Shown one piece after another: positions 15,805 to 23,196 of a stretch of DNA of 64,000 bases. The stretch's first letter is position 1. Each line of letters opens with the position of its first letter. The translations under genes were made by a program, and so were the position numbers. The notes beneath the pieces are model-generated. The model worked only from the letters and a program-made list of their open reading frames with translations, had not been told where the DNA came from and did not search any database. The stretch spans positions 372,001-436,000 of the forward strand of contig NZ_JAELVM010000002.1 in the NCBI RefSeq assembly GCF_016745235.1. Direction: 5' to 3'. The DNA is from Chryseobacterium endalhagicum. Its GTDB lineage: Bacteria > Bacteroidota > Bacteroidia > Flavobacteriales > Weeksellaceae.

Positions 15805-16623
15805 TTAAAAAATAATTTCTGCAAATGGCTTTATCATTTCTTCTTTCTTTGTCAAAACTGCAAATACCACTCTTTTAAATTTATTTTTATATTTCCCGTG
15901 AAGATATTTCTTGAATAAACCTGCAATCTCCTTTGGATCATTTCTAAAAACACCACAGCCCCACGCACCTAAAATCAATGTTTCATTTCCTTCATGTAAT
16001 GCTAAAGCAAACATTTTATCCATTCTAATGTCCATTGCATCATATATTTCATCCGCTCTTTCCGGTTCCTGACGTTTGACAACTCCGGCATTTACTGCTG
16101 GTGAAGTAATAAAATTACAGAAAACCGGTTTCAATAATAATTCTCCTTTATCTTTTCTGAAGACAGGAACTTTCGGACTATAAATCATTGTGTCCGTGTA
16201 GAAACAGGATTCCATATCTCTATGAATTTTGTAATAGTCCCCGGCCTGGAGCTGCGTTTCATACAAAGCTGAAGTTCTTGCCAGGCTTTCTTCCTGAGCT
16301 TCTGCCCCATTGATAAAGCCTCCTCCAGGATTTTTGGCTGATGCGAAATTCAAACACATTATTTTATCCTGATTTTCTTCGTCAGCTAATTTTAGAATTG
16401 CTTTTAACGAACTGAAATTCCATACTTCGAATTCAGTTTCAAAATCGGCTTCTGGAAGTTCAGATTTTGATATTTCAGTCAGTTCTTCCGATGAAAACAA
16501 AACAGTCCCTTTCTTACAGGTTTCCAATTCCTTTTCTATTGATATTTTTTCGATCTCTTCGTTTATATAATATTTTTTGGCTAAGATTTCCAATGTATCT
16601 TTTGCCATTCCTTTATTTGTCAT
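15805..16623 (-). CDS. TIGR02452/DUF2263 PARG-like hydrolase
   Basis: 272 residues. The poly(ADP-ribose) glycohydrolase signature is present: NPGGG (98-102) followed by Q110-E111-E112 in AEAQEESLAR, plus a C-terminal ILGAWGCGVFRNDP block. In this macrodomain-fold family the acidic pair cleaves O-glycosidic ADP-ribose bonds. The start could be M1 or M6 (MAKDTLEIL, closer to the usual family start). It would release ADP-ribose from proteins or nucleic acids, supplying the ligand expected to control NrtR-type regulators (established for the family, inferred here). It lies 14 bases after the macrodomain gene. Confidence 0.9.
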   Translation of the reverse strand: MTNKGMAKDTLEILAKKYYINEEIEKISIEKELETCKKGTVLFSSEELTEISKSELPEADFETEFEVWNFSSLKAILKLADEENQDKIMCLNFASAKNPGGGFINGAEAQEESLARTSALYETQLQAGDYYKIHRDMESCFYTDTMIYSPKVPVFRKDKGELLLKPVFCNFITSPAVNAGVVKRQEPERADEIYDAMDIRMDKMFALALHEGNETLILGAWGCGVFRNDPKEIAGLFKKYLHGKYKNKFKRVVFAVLTKKEEMIKPFAEIIF

Positions 16624-16637
16624 TAGTTTTATTTGTT

Positions 16638-17111
16638 TTATTCAAAATCATAAACATACACCGAAACATTATTTCGGAGTAATGTCTTTTCGATAATGGG
16701 TTCTATATTCTCCCACTTTCCTCCTGCCAATCCACAGCCAATTCTGGGCATATGTACTTCTGCATCAAGCCTTAAAGCTTCATAAGCCAGTTTTTCAAGG
16801 CATATTTCTAAGGCATCATATCGGATGGGCGGAACTCCGTTTGAACCGGTCCTAATTTTATGCTGCCCGATCATGTTGCAAACCCAGATATCAGATTCCA
16901 CCTCAACGATCTGGATTTCTCCAAGATGAAAATTTTCATTGCTTTTAAACCATTCACGATATTCTTTTTCTGGTTGCTTCCATTTTTTAGAAATCGCTAC
17001 TACAAATCCTTTTCCCCAGCCTCCCATATCGTTGCAGATGTGAGCAATAATTTTATTTTCTTTTGTTAAAGGATTTGTTGCGTCTCCTTTCAAATAGGTT
17101 ATCTTTTTCAT
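16638..17111 (-). CDS. TARG1/ALC1-type macrodomain protein
   Basis: 157 residues consisting of a single macrodomain. Visible blocks: KGDATNP at the N-terminus, AHICNDMGGWGKGFV (23-37) for ADP-ribose binding, and MPRIGCGLAGGKW (121-133), the loop that contacts the distal ribose. This arrangement is that of TARG1/OARD1-like hydrolases, which remove ADP-ribose from acidic residues or deacylate O-acetyl-ADP-ribose. The start overlaps the preceding gene's stop by four bases (ATGA). It works next to the PARG-like enzyme and a sirtuin. Confidence 0.92.
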   Translation of the reverse strand: MKKITYLKGDATNPLTKENKIIAHICNDMGGWGKGFVVAISKKWKQPEKEYREWFKSNENFHLGEIQIVEVESDIWVCNMIGQHKIRTGSNGVPPIRYDALEICLEKLAYEALRLDAEVHMPRIGCGLAGGKWENIEPIIEKTLLRNNVSVYVYDFE

Positions 17112-17527
17112 CTGTCCTTCAACTTTACAGCAAGGTTATTAATTTCAATATTTCCAGATTTTCTAAAATCTTTTCCTACAAAAACTTTAATCACTTCAAT
17201 ATCTCCAACAATCGCATCATTAAAACGCTCTAATTCTTCAGATGGAATCCATAGTTCATTATGATTTCGGGCGCCAACATTCTGCTCCGGATATTGATTT
17301 ACAACTTCTTCCTTTACATTGAACTTAGTCACAAATCCCAGGTAATTTCCGGCCTCGTCTCTGGTGTTCCATTTTTCTGCAATTTCTGAGGCGTAGTTTT
17401 CATCCAATACCGGGTAAAAAATAGGCTGCCATTCCAATCTTGGCGGAAATTTTTTATATCCGCTTTCAATAATCAGAATCATTTCCTTTTCTCCAACAGG
17501 TCTGAATAAAGTTTTTGTATTCATCAT
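17108..17527 (-). CDS. ADP-ribosylation/crystallin J1-like small protein
   Basis: 139 residues. It matches a small conserved family that databases commonly label ADP-ribosylation/crystallin J1: opening LFRPVGEKEMILIIESGYKK, then FPPRLEWQPIFYPVL (about 27-41), GFVTKFNV, a conserved RNHNELWIP block (about 87-95) and a closing IEVIKVF. The label is historical and the activity is not established; a small ADP-ribosyltransferase-like or ADP-ribose-binding fold is possible. The start may be the first or second Met of MMNTKT. It overlaps the macrodomain gene by four bases. Confidence 0.7.
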   Translation of the reverse strand: MMNTKTLFRPVGEKEMILIIESGYKKFPPRLEWQPIFYPVLDENYASEIAEKWNTRDEAGNYLGFVTKFNVKEEVVNQYPEQNVGARNHNELWIPSEELERFNDAIVGDIEVIKVFVGKDFRKSGNIEINNLAVKLKDR

Positions 17528-17580
17528 TTTAATTCTTTTCAGCTTTCATTTTATCCCTAAATATAAAGCCAATATTTGGT

Positions 17581-18651
17581 TTAAAAAATTTGTTTAAAGT
17601 CTTTTGAATATGGGGAATAAGATCCGTAAACTTTATCAAATTTTGTTTTTAAATGTTCTGTTTTAAAGGTCTCATCAGTCTGATCCAGACATGTAACCAC
17701 GAGGTTCTTTTGAGTAGCTGAAACATAGGCTCCATCCAAAAGAAGGGCATAATTCAACAGATCATAATCAAGATCTCCAAACCGGAGTTCTTTCTGATAT
17801 TCATTAAAAACACAGGTCTCCTCTTCATTGTTTTTCAGCTTCAGAGCCTTTTCATTGCTCATCCAGCCGCTTCCGTGGCGCGTGGAGTACATTCTGGTCA
17901 CATAATACATTTCAATATCCTCTATTTTCAGCATTCTGCAGATTTCGTAAGCATTTTTTGAGGTTGTATTCGCGTACGTTACATTCGGGAATATCCCGTG
18001 ATCCATATCCAGCAGAATTCCCTGGCTTCCCTCGAAAATGAGGTTTTCAAATGAATTCAGATAGGTATAGTCTTCTATTTTCCAATCCATCTCGTCTACC
18101 GCGTTCAGAAAATCCGTTAGAGCTTCTTCTACCTGTTTTTCATCCATAAAGCCATAATAATACGCGATTCCTTTCAGTTTTTCGATCAGCATTCCTCTTG
18201 GCGCGATTAAATCGGCAGCAAACAGTTTATAAGGACTTTCGTGTCTTTTCATCGTGGCTCCGATGCCTTTTCCGCAGGTTCCGTGTTCCAGATTTCTTGC
18301 GTTCGTCCTGTTTTGCCATACATCAAATGGAGTGGTGACTTTGGCCAGGGGATGGATGAACAATTCCGTATTTCCATTTTTCTCCATTAGTTCCTTTCTC
18401 TCATTCAATAAAAATACGGGATGAATAGTGCAGTGTTCCGTAAAATAAGACGGCAGTCCCCGCAAAGCCCCACTTGCAAAACTGGAATGGACGTGTTTTT
18501 TATCCCCAATCATCACGGTATGTGCCGCCTGCTGCCCTCCGGAAAACCTGATGACCACAGATTCCGGGTTTTGATGCGCCAGGAAATCTGTTGTAATTCC
18601 CTTTCCTTCATCACCAAAACCCAGTCCTATAACTATCTGTGCCTTTTTCAT
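17581..18651 (-). CDS. Divergent adenylosuccinate synthetase-like enzyme
   Basis: 356 residues, shorter than ordinary PurA (about 425-430). The GTP/IMP core is recognisable: GLGFGDEGKG (9-18) with the catalytic Asp14 kept, RFSGGQQAAHTV (35-46) with His44 matching the family GH-x-GH position, LEHGTCGKGIGATMKR, EGSQGILLDMDHG and YYVTRMYSTRHG. Canonical PurA would have WGDEGKGK and GGHNAGH. The missing length is mostly in the C-terminal half. PurA couples Asp to IMP using GTP. Here a changed substrate is likely because the gene is embedded in an ADP-ribose operon, 3 bases from the VWA gene. The cellular purA is presumably elsewhere. Confidence 0.85.
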   Translation of the reverse strand: MKKAQIVIGLGFGDEGKGITTDFLAHQNPESVVIRFSGGQQAAHTVMIGDKKHVHSSFASGALRGLPSYFTEHCTIHPVFLLNERKELMEKNGNTELFIHPLAKVTTPFDVWQNRTNARNLEHGTCGKGIGATMKRHESPYKLFAADLIAPRGMLIEKLKGIAYYYGFMDEKQVEEALTDFLNAVDEMDWKIEDYTYLNSFENLIFEGSQGILLDMDHGIFPNVTYANTTSKNAYEICRMLKIEDIEMYYVTRMYSTRHGSGWMSNEKALKLKNNEEETCVFNEYQKELRFGDLDYDLLNYALLLDGAYVSATQKNLVVTCLDQTDETFKTEHLKTKFDKVYGSYSPYSKDFKQIF

Positions 18652-18654
18652 GAA

Positions 18655-19509
18655 TTAAAACATTTGAATATTGTCAAATCCTCTGCTCCCTGCTGTTCCT
18701 AAGGTTTTATTTTTATAGGTATTGCAGATAACGTTTTTAATTACTTCCGGAATTTCCCTGTGGTCTTTAATATTTAAACAATTTTGTCCCAGCAGTTCGA
18801 TCCAGCCCATACTCGCTCTTTTTGCCTGATCTGAATGTAAAACGTTGATGTGATACACCTCATAACGCTTTTGTGCTTCCTCCAGTAAATCAAAGTGGCT
18901 GTATGTCCGTTCACCTTTCCCCATAATTTCCATGATTGCTGATGCAGGAAGTGTTCTCAGAAAAGGTTCATCGCCTACGGTAAACAGAATTCCTTTCTCA
19001 TTTCTTTTCTCAAACGCATCTGTTCTGGTGTGAAAAGCGGCAAAATACCAGGCCAGAAGGTAGCTTTCGCCTGCATTTCCTCCGCCTCCGGATTCAATAT
19101 AAGTGCGCGTAAGCCACATATCCAGTTCTTCGTCTCCGGATTCAAACTGTCCTACCTGCAAAGGATAACGGTCACATTCATGGTCTCCTATCCCGAGGAA
19201 GAGAAGAGCCGGATCCGGAACACCGCCCTGGATAATCCCGCCCATTAATTTAGGAAGCCCTTCTTTAATAAGTTCGTGAGGAATATGCCCCATACTGCCC
19301 GTTACATCCAATCCTAAAATAATGGGAACAGAGTTCGGATGTACCTCAGAGTCCCTGGATTCCCTGAAAGAAATTCCATTGGGATTCATGGATTCATGGG
19401 CCATCCCTTTTGCATTCTGGGTGAAAATCTCCCCTGCGGATTTGAAACCGTAACCTTCTTTTCTTGCTCTGTCAAAACGAGCGTCTATATCGTATCTTGT
19501 ACTTCCCAT
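18655..19509 (-). CDS. VWA-domain protein
   Basis: 284 residues. The von Willebrand A fold is indicated by a MIDAS-like LGLDVTGSMG (about 65-74), a Gly-rich second loop (IESGGGGNAGES) and a third metal-loop candidate, TVGDEPF. No signal peptide or membrane helix, so it is cytoplasmic. VWA proteins often act as metal-dependent scaffolds with ATPases or other partners, but no MoxR-type ATPase is present here. It is separated from the coiled-coil gene by 2 bases and from the PurA-like gene by 3, so the three products probably form a unit. Substrate or partner unknown. Confidence 0.85.
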   Translation of the reverse strand: MGSTRYDIDARFDRARKEGYGFKSAGEIFTQNAKGMAHESMNPNGISFRESRDSEVHPNSVPIILGLDVTGSMGHIPHELIKEGLPKLMGGIIQGGVPDPALLFLGIGDHECDRYPLQVGQFESGDEELDMWLTRTYIESGGGGNAGESYLLAWYFAAFHTRTDAFEKRNEKGILFTVGDEPFLRTLPASAIMEIMGKGERTYSHFDLLEEAQKRYEVYHINVLHSDQAKRASMGWIELLGQNCLNIKDHREIPEVIKNVICNTYKNKTLGTAGSRGFDNIQMF

Positions 19510-19511
19510 AA

Positions 19512-19847
19512 CTAAAATGTTTTACCGAATAAATATTCAAATCTCTTTACAGCGACTTCCAACTGAATATTCAGATTTCTGATTGTTAATGATAATTCTA
19601 TGTCTTTCTGCACAAACGCTTCCGGCTGAAAATCTGCAAACGTAAGGCTGTTCCTGTCCAAAGGACTGATATCGATAAGCCCGTCCTGCTCTCTTTCCAG
19701 TCTCTTTATTTTAAGCTCGATGTCTTCTACCCTGCGCCTGTAGATCAACTCGGAATCTGCTCCGATGGTGCGGGCACGGTCTTCTCTGATCTGGTCATTG
19801 TTTCTTTGCAACGACTCGATAAATCTTGGTTTTAATCCGTCTTCCAT
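19512..19847 (-). CDS. Small coiled-coil protein in ADP-ribose cluster
   Basis: 111 residues, no recognised domain. The middle (about residues 35-60) is highly charged with heptad-like Leu/Ile spacing (VEDIELKIKRLEREQ), suggesting a coiled coil, and a second helical segment (ELSLTIRNLNIQLEVAVKRFEYLF) ends the protein. It is likely an adaptor for the adjacent VWA protein, whose gene starts 2 bases after this stop. Function is inferred only from linkage. Confidence 0.65.
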   Translation of the reverse strand: MEDGLKPRFIESLQRNNDQIREDRARTIGADSELIYRRRVEDIELKIKRLEREQDGLIDISPLDRNSLTFADFQPEAFVQKDIELSLTIRNLNIQLEVAVKRFEYLFGKTF

Positions 19848-19922
19848 CTTTTTTTATTTTAATGTTTGTGTTGTTTTTACGCTAATTAGAAATCACATAG
19901 CAATGCCTTTTCCTTTAAAGAT

Positions 19923-20471
19923 TTACTTCCTGGAATACATCACATCGGTTCTTAAAACATATTTCAATCCGCTGATCAGGGTCTTTCCTTCATGCCTTAA
20001 CGGATGATAAAATACGAGTGCAGAACCTTTTTTCGGAGCTACGGTGAATAAGTTTTCGAATTCTGTTTCTCCTCCTTCAAAATCGTCGTTCAGATAGATC
20101 AGAAAAGTGTAGAAACTTTTTTCATTTTCATTCCGGATATAGCTCCCGTCTCTGTGCATTTTAAAGCGCTGTCCCGGAGAATATTTATAAACCCTGAACA
20201 TTTCATTAAAATCCTTTAGTTTATAATCTTCATGATGCAGAGGAAGAAATTCTGCTGCTTTATTGAAAAGATCTTCCGCCAGGTCATTATCAAAAACCAT
20301 CAGACGGTCGTTATTTCTGATTCCTTTACTCATCAGCTGCTTTCCGTGCATATTGATTTTCGCTTCTTCAAATACTTTTCCCTGGGCCATCGCTATGTAT
20401 TCATCGCAGGCATCCGGTGAAAGGAACTCTTCGATCAGAAATATCTGTGGGTGTAGTTCTGTCTTTTCCAT
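19923..20471 (-). CDS. 2OG-Fe(II) oxygenase, prolyl-4-hydroxylase type
   Basis: 182 residues. The Fe(II) triad is H106 and D108 in FKMHRDGSY and H160 in LRHEG, with K170 or R174 after it as the 2-oxoglutarate anchor; FEGGETEF and KGSALVFYHPLRHEG are typical of P4Hc domains. It probably hydroxylates a protein or nucleotide side chain. As an early gene of the NADAR-headed operon it may act on a cluster substrate, for example an ADP-ribosylated or glycosylated base, which is speculative. Gaps to its neighbours are 29 and 75 bases. Confidence 0.88.
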   Translation of the reverse strand: MEKTELHPQIFLIEEFLSPDACDEYIAMAQGKVFEEAKINMHGKQLMSKGIRNNDRLMVFDNDLAEDLFNKAAEFLPLHHEDYKLKDFNEMFRVYKYSPGQRFKMHRDGSYIRNENEKSFYTFLIYLNDDFEGGETEFENLFTVAPKKGSALVFYHPLRHEGKTLISGLKYVLRTDVMYSRK

Positions 20472-20500
20472 GATTAGTATTGTGTTTGGTGATTGTGTTC

Positions 20501-21043
20501 TTACCTTCTTAATTCATCTCTTACTTCCATCAAAGCAAAGCCCAGCAGGTTTTCTCCATCCCATAAAAGAGGATTATGTGCCCGGGGATCAGATTCCAGC
20601 ATACCAATTCCCCAGATTTTGTCATAAGGACTTGCCTCAACCAGGATCTTATCATTGGTTGCCAACAGAAATTCTTCAAATTTTGGATTTTGAGAAAACT
20701 TTAAAAGGTTAGCTTTCTTTACAATATCATATTTGTACTCATCCCAAAGTTTCGGATCAAAATTCTTCACTTTTCTTCCTAAACTTTTAGCATCATTAGG
20801 CGTTTCAGAGCATAAGACTTTTTCCAGAATCTCATCATCATTAAATAATCTGGCTTTTCCTGCCATCATATAATGTTCTGCTGTTTTATAAACAATTCCG
20901 TTTTCTTCAAATCTGATGGGAAACCATTGGCTGAAACATGATTTGGTGATCTCATCCTTTACCGTATGTCCCCAGAAGAACAGAAAATCAAGACTCTCTT
21001 TTCTCTGAAATTTTTCTATACTATTTTGTAATGTGTATTTCAT
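20501..21043 (-). CDS. NADAR (YbiA-like) N-glycosidase
   Basis: 180 residues from the ATG at 21041-21043; the frame extends 7 codons further but that would cut into the promoter leader. NADAR motifs: CFSQWFP (36-42), KTAEHYMMAGKA (53-64), LVEASPYDKIWGIG (134-147) and WDGENLLGFALMEVR (161-175). YbiA/RibX proteins cleave N-glycosidic bonds of riboflavin intermediates, and NADAR proteins as a family are linked to NAD/ADP-ribose metabolism, including removal of ADP-ribose from guanine. It is the first gene of the thirteen-gene operon, behind a well-formed promoter with an operator-like palindrome. Confidence 0.92.
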   Translation of the reverse strand: MKYTLQNSIEKFQRKESLDFLFFWGHTVKDEITKSCFSQWFPIRFEENGIVYKTAEHYMMAGKARLFNDDEILEKVLCSETPNDAKSLGRKVKNFDPKLWDEYKYDIVKKANLLKFSQNPKFEEFLLATNDKILVEASPYDKIWGIGMLESDPRAHNPLLWDGENLLGFALMEVRDELRR

Positions 21044-21061
21044 GATTGTGTTATTCTTACA

Positions 21062-21116
21062 CAAATGTAAAACAATATCATTTTACAGCCAAAATATATT
21101 TGCGTTATTTTAACAC
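21062..21116 (-). promoter_or_regulatory. ADP-ribose operon promoter and operators
   Basis: On the minus strand: TACATTTG at 21069-21062 (-7 box), TTTTG at 21094-21090 (-33) with 20 bases between, the best promoter of the window. In the spacer, TGTAAAA (21066-21072) and TTTTACA (21081-21087) form a perfect inverted repeat with 8 bases between. Just upstream of the -33, the plus strand reads TTTGCGTTA, 4 bases, AACAC (21099-21116), a motif repeated in front of the Nudix regulator gene. Repression by that regulator is inferred. The remaining gap up to 21398 is AT-rich with ACAAAT-type repeats and no gene. Confidence 0.6.
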
Positions 21117-21398
21117 TAAATAATTAACTTATTGATTTTCAACTATAAAAAAAATGAATCTTTTGAAATTTATTTAAAACACAAATGACACTAATGTTTT
21201 CACAAATAGCACAAATTGATTAAAACTTAAATTTTAGTTTAATTTTTTGAATAGAATAATAATCGGGAAATCTGAGGCCCGAAGAGAGAAGTTATTGAAG
21301 TTCATAGAGAGAAATACTCCTTCAATAGGTTTCAAGGCATCTGTTTACTATTTAGCACCAATACTAACTCCCTTCCTCATTCTTCCCGCTTCCAGCAT

Positions 21399-22094
21399 TT
21401 ACTTAATTTCGAAATAGAAGCCTTCTTTTTCCAGCTCCTCATATTTTTCCTGATTGAAGGTAAAGAGTTTTCCGGGCCTGCCGCTGCCTTCTTTTTTTAC
21501 ATTATTGGTTTCGTTCAAAAGGTCGTAGCTCATGATTTTTTTACGGAAATTTCTACGGTCTATTTCGCGGCCTACAATGGTTCTGTACAAATTCTCAAGG
21601 TCTGAAAAAGGAAATTCTTCGTTAAGGAGATTAAAACCAATCGGCTGATACTGGATCTTGGTACGAAGTCTGTTTAACGCAATATCGATAATATTTTTAT
21701 GGTCAAAAGCTAATGACGGCAGCTTATTTACACTGAACCATTGTGCATCTTCGGCATCAGAGTCGGCAAAGAGTTCATGATAGGAAGGGTTCACAAGGCC
21801 CAGATAAGCCACAGAAACCACTCTGTTTCGTGGATCACGGCCTACGTTACCAAAAGTGTAGAGTTGTTCCAAAAAATCAGGCTTTATGCCCGCCTCTTCA
21901 TGAAGTTCTCTTTTCACGGCATCATCCAGGTTTTCGTCATCCAGCACAAGGCCTCCCGGAAGGGCCCAGCCTCCTTTGAACGGATCAATCTTTCTTTTGA
22001 TTAAAAGAAGCTGAAGATCCTGCTTATCAAAGTAGCCGAAAATAACGGCATCTACGGCAACTTTTATATCCTGAATTTTTTTTGGAGACCCCAT
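21399..22094 (-). CDS. NrtR-type Nudix hydrolase/regulator
   Basis: 231 residues. The N-terminal Nudix domain has an intact Nudix box from G48 to I70 (GLVLDD-E54 ... R62-EL-x-EE-x-G69-I), so catalysis may be retained. The C-terminal part (about 150-231), with IGFNLLNEEFPFSDLENLY and a Gly-Arg-Pro-Gly-Lys-Leu wing, is the winged-helix domain typical of NrtR, the repressor of NAD metabolism genes that is released by ADP-ribose. It stands immediately upstream of, and co-directional with, the ADP-ribose operon. A related Nudix regulator of sugar utilisation would look alike, so the ligand is inferred from context. Confidence 0.85.
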   Translation of the reverse strand: MGSPKKIQDIKVAVDAVIFGYFDKQDLQLLLIKRKIDPFKGGWALPGGLVLDDENLDDAVKRELHEEAGIKPDFLEQLYTFGNVGRDPRNRVVSVAYLGLVNPSYHELFADSDAEDAQWFSVNKLPSLAFDHKNIIDIALNRLRTKIQYQPIGFNLLNEEFPFSDLENLYRTIVGREIDRRNFRKKIMSYDLLNETNNVKKEGSGRPGKLFTFNQEKYEELEKEGFYFEIK

Positions 22095-22102
22095 AATTTT
22101 AG

Positions 22103-22127
22103 TTTGCGTTACGAATACACAAAGGTA
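22103..22127 (-). promoter_or_regulatory. nrtR-like gene promoter and shared operator motif
   Basis: Minus-strand -7 box TACCTTTG (22127-22120) with a TTTG 17 bases upstream (22148-22145). Overlapping the start-site side, the plus strand reads TTTGCGTTA, 4 bases, TACAC (22103-22120), almost identical to the motif at 21099-21116 in front of the NADAR gene. This fits autoregulation plus operon control by the Nudix regulator. Confidence 0.45.
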
Positions 22128-22217
22128 CGGTTTATAAATGAAATCAAAAAAACAATTGAGTGCATAATAAAATTGACTAACTTTATTTCACATTAACCCA
22201 CTTAAAATTAACTAATT

Positions 22218-22850
22218 ATGAAAAATCTATTGCTATTATTCTCAATTGCTTTTCTGCTGACCGCTTGTGAAAAAGGAAAGCCTGCCGCAGAAAAAGAATC
22301 CGCTAAAACAGATTCAGCCACATGGCAGCCTGTAGATTCAGCCGCTGCAATGAAAGCCTGGATGGAATATGCCACTCCGGGAGAGCTGCACAAAACACTG
22401 GCAGCCTACGACGGAAACTGGACGGGAGCAACAACAACATGGATGGAAAATAACGGGAAACCTGTAACCAGCCAGTCTGAATGCACGAATAAAATGATCT
22501 TTGGAGGAAGATACCAGCACAGCACCTATAAAGGAAACTTCATGGGAATGCCATTCGAAGGGATGAGTATTATGGGGTACGATAATGCCAAGAAAAAATT
22601 TGTAAGCACCTGGATCGATAATATGGGGACTGGGATTATGCATGCGGAAGGAGACTGGAATCCATCTAAAAAATCCATTGAATTAAAAGGGAAAATGACT
22701 GATCCGGCAAGACCCGGCAAAGACTGTGATTTCCGTGAAGTGTATACTTTCACTGATGCCAATAATCACGTGATGGAAATGTACGGCCCAGATTCCAAAA
22801 CAGGTAAGGAATATAAAACGATGGAAATAAAGTTCACGAAAAAGAAATAA
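22218..22850 (+). CDS. DUF1579 lipoprotein
   Basis: 210 residues. A lipoprotein signal (MKNLLLLFSIAFLLTAC, Cys17) is followed by a short Ala/Lys/Glu linker and a DUF1579-type lipocalin-like domain from about residue 57: AYDGNWTGATTTW, IFGGRYQHSTYKGNFMG, PFEGMSIMGYDNAKKKFVSTWID. The usual role is unknown; the fold resembles small beta-barrels that bind hydrophobic ligands. It is divergent from the Nudix regulator gene and followed by a small membrane protein gene. Nothing links it to the ADP-ribose cluster. Confidence 0.85.
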   Translation: MKNLLLLFSIAFLLTACEKGKPAAEKESAKTDSATWQPVDSAAAMKAWMEYATPGELHKTLAAYDGNWTGATTTWMENNGKPVTSQSECTNKMIFGGRYQHSTYKGNFMGMPFEGMSIMGYDNAKKKFVSTWIDNMGTGIMHAEGDWNPSKKSIELKGKMTDPARPGKDCDFREVYTFTDANNHVMEMYGPDSKTGKEYKTMEIKFTKKK

Positions 22851-22948
22851 AACAAGTGAAATCACCACGTCAGAAACAGTGGTTTTCCTTATCATTTTCA
22901 TGACGGATATGCTCAACTTTGGGATAAGAAATAAAAAATTATACCATC

Positions 22949-23158
22949 ATGAAAACATTATTAAGAGCCTTTATTGTGGTCATTATCATCATAGGAGGAG
23001 TTTTGATCATCGTCGTGGGAAAAAAACCATTCCCTGAACCTGAATGCATCGTATGCGGGATCAATCTGATAAGAACACTGGGAATTGCTGAAGTGGTTCT
23101 CGGCCTCGGAGCCCTGGTGATCCAGGCTAATCTGACGGAGAAGCAGCGTAATTTCTGA
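22949..23158 (+). CDS. Small two-helix membrane protein
   Basis: 69 residues: a strongly hydrophobic helix (about 6-24, with IIIIGGVLIIVVG), a short loop with a CIVC Cys pair (34-37) and a second hydrophobic helix (about 44-61). The Cys pair could be a redox or metal site outside or inside the membrane. No family recognised. It lies 98 bases after the DUF1579 gene and just ahead of a strong terminator, so it may share that transcript. Confidence 0.6.
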   Translation: MKTLLRAFIVVIIIIGGVLIIVVGKKPFPEPECIVCGINLIRTLGIAEVVLGLGALVIQANLTEKQRNF

Positions 23159-23163
23159 AAAAT

Positions 23164-23191
23164 AAAAGACCGGTAAAATTACCGGTCTTTT
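23164..23191. terminator. Bidirectional terminator
   Basis: Perfect 13-base stem AAAAGACCGGTAA (23164-23176) and TTACCGGTCTTTT (23179-23191) with a two-base loop, followed by a T-run. It separates the small membrane protein gene from lepA on the opposite strand. Confidence 0.9.
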
Positions 23192-23196
23192 TTATA

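Noticed and set aside
17581..18651. Phage PurZ (2-aminoadenine synthesis)
   Set aside because: Length is suggestive, but the catalytic Asp of GDEGKG is kept and there are no phage genes nearby; PurZ typically changes that residue.
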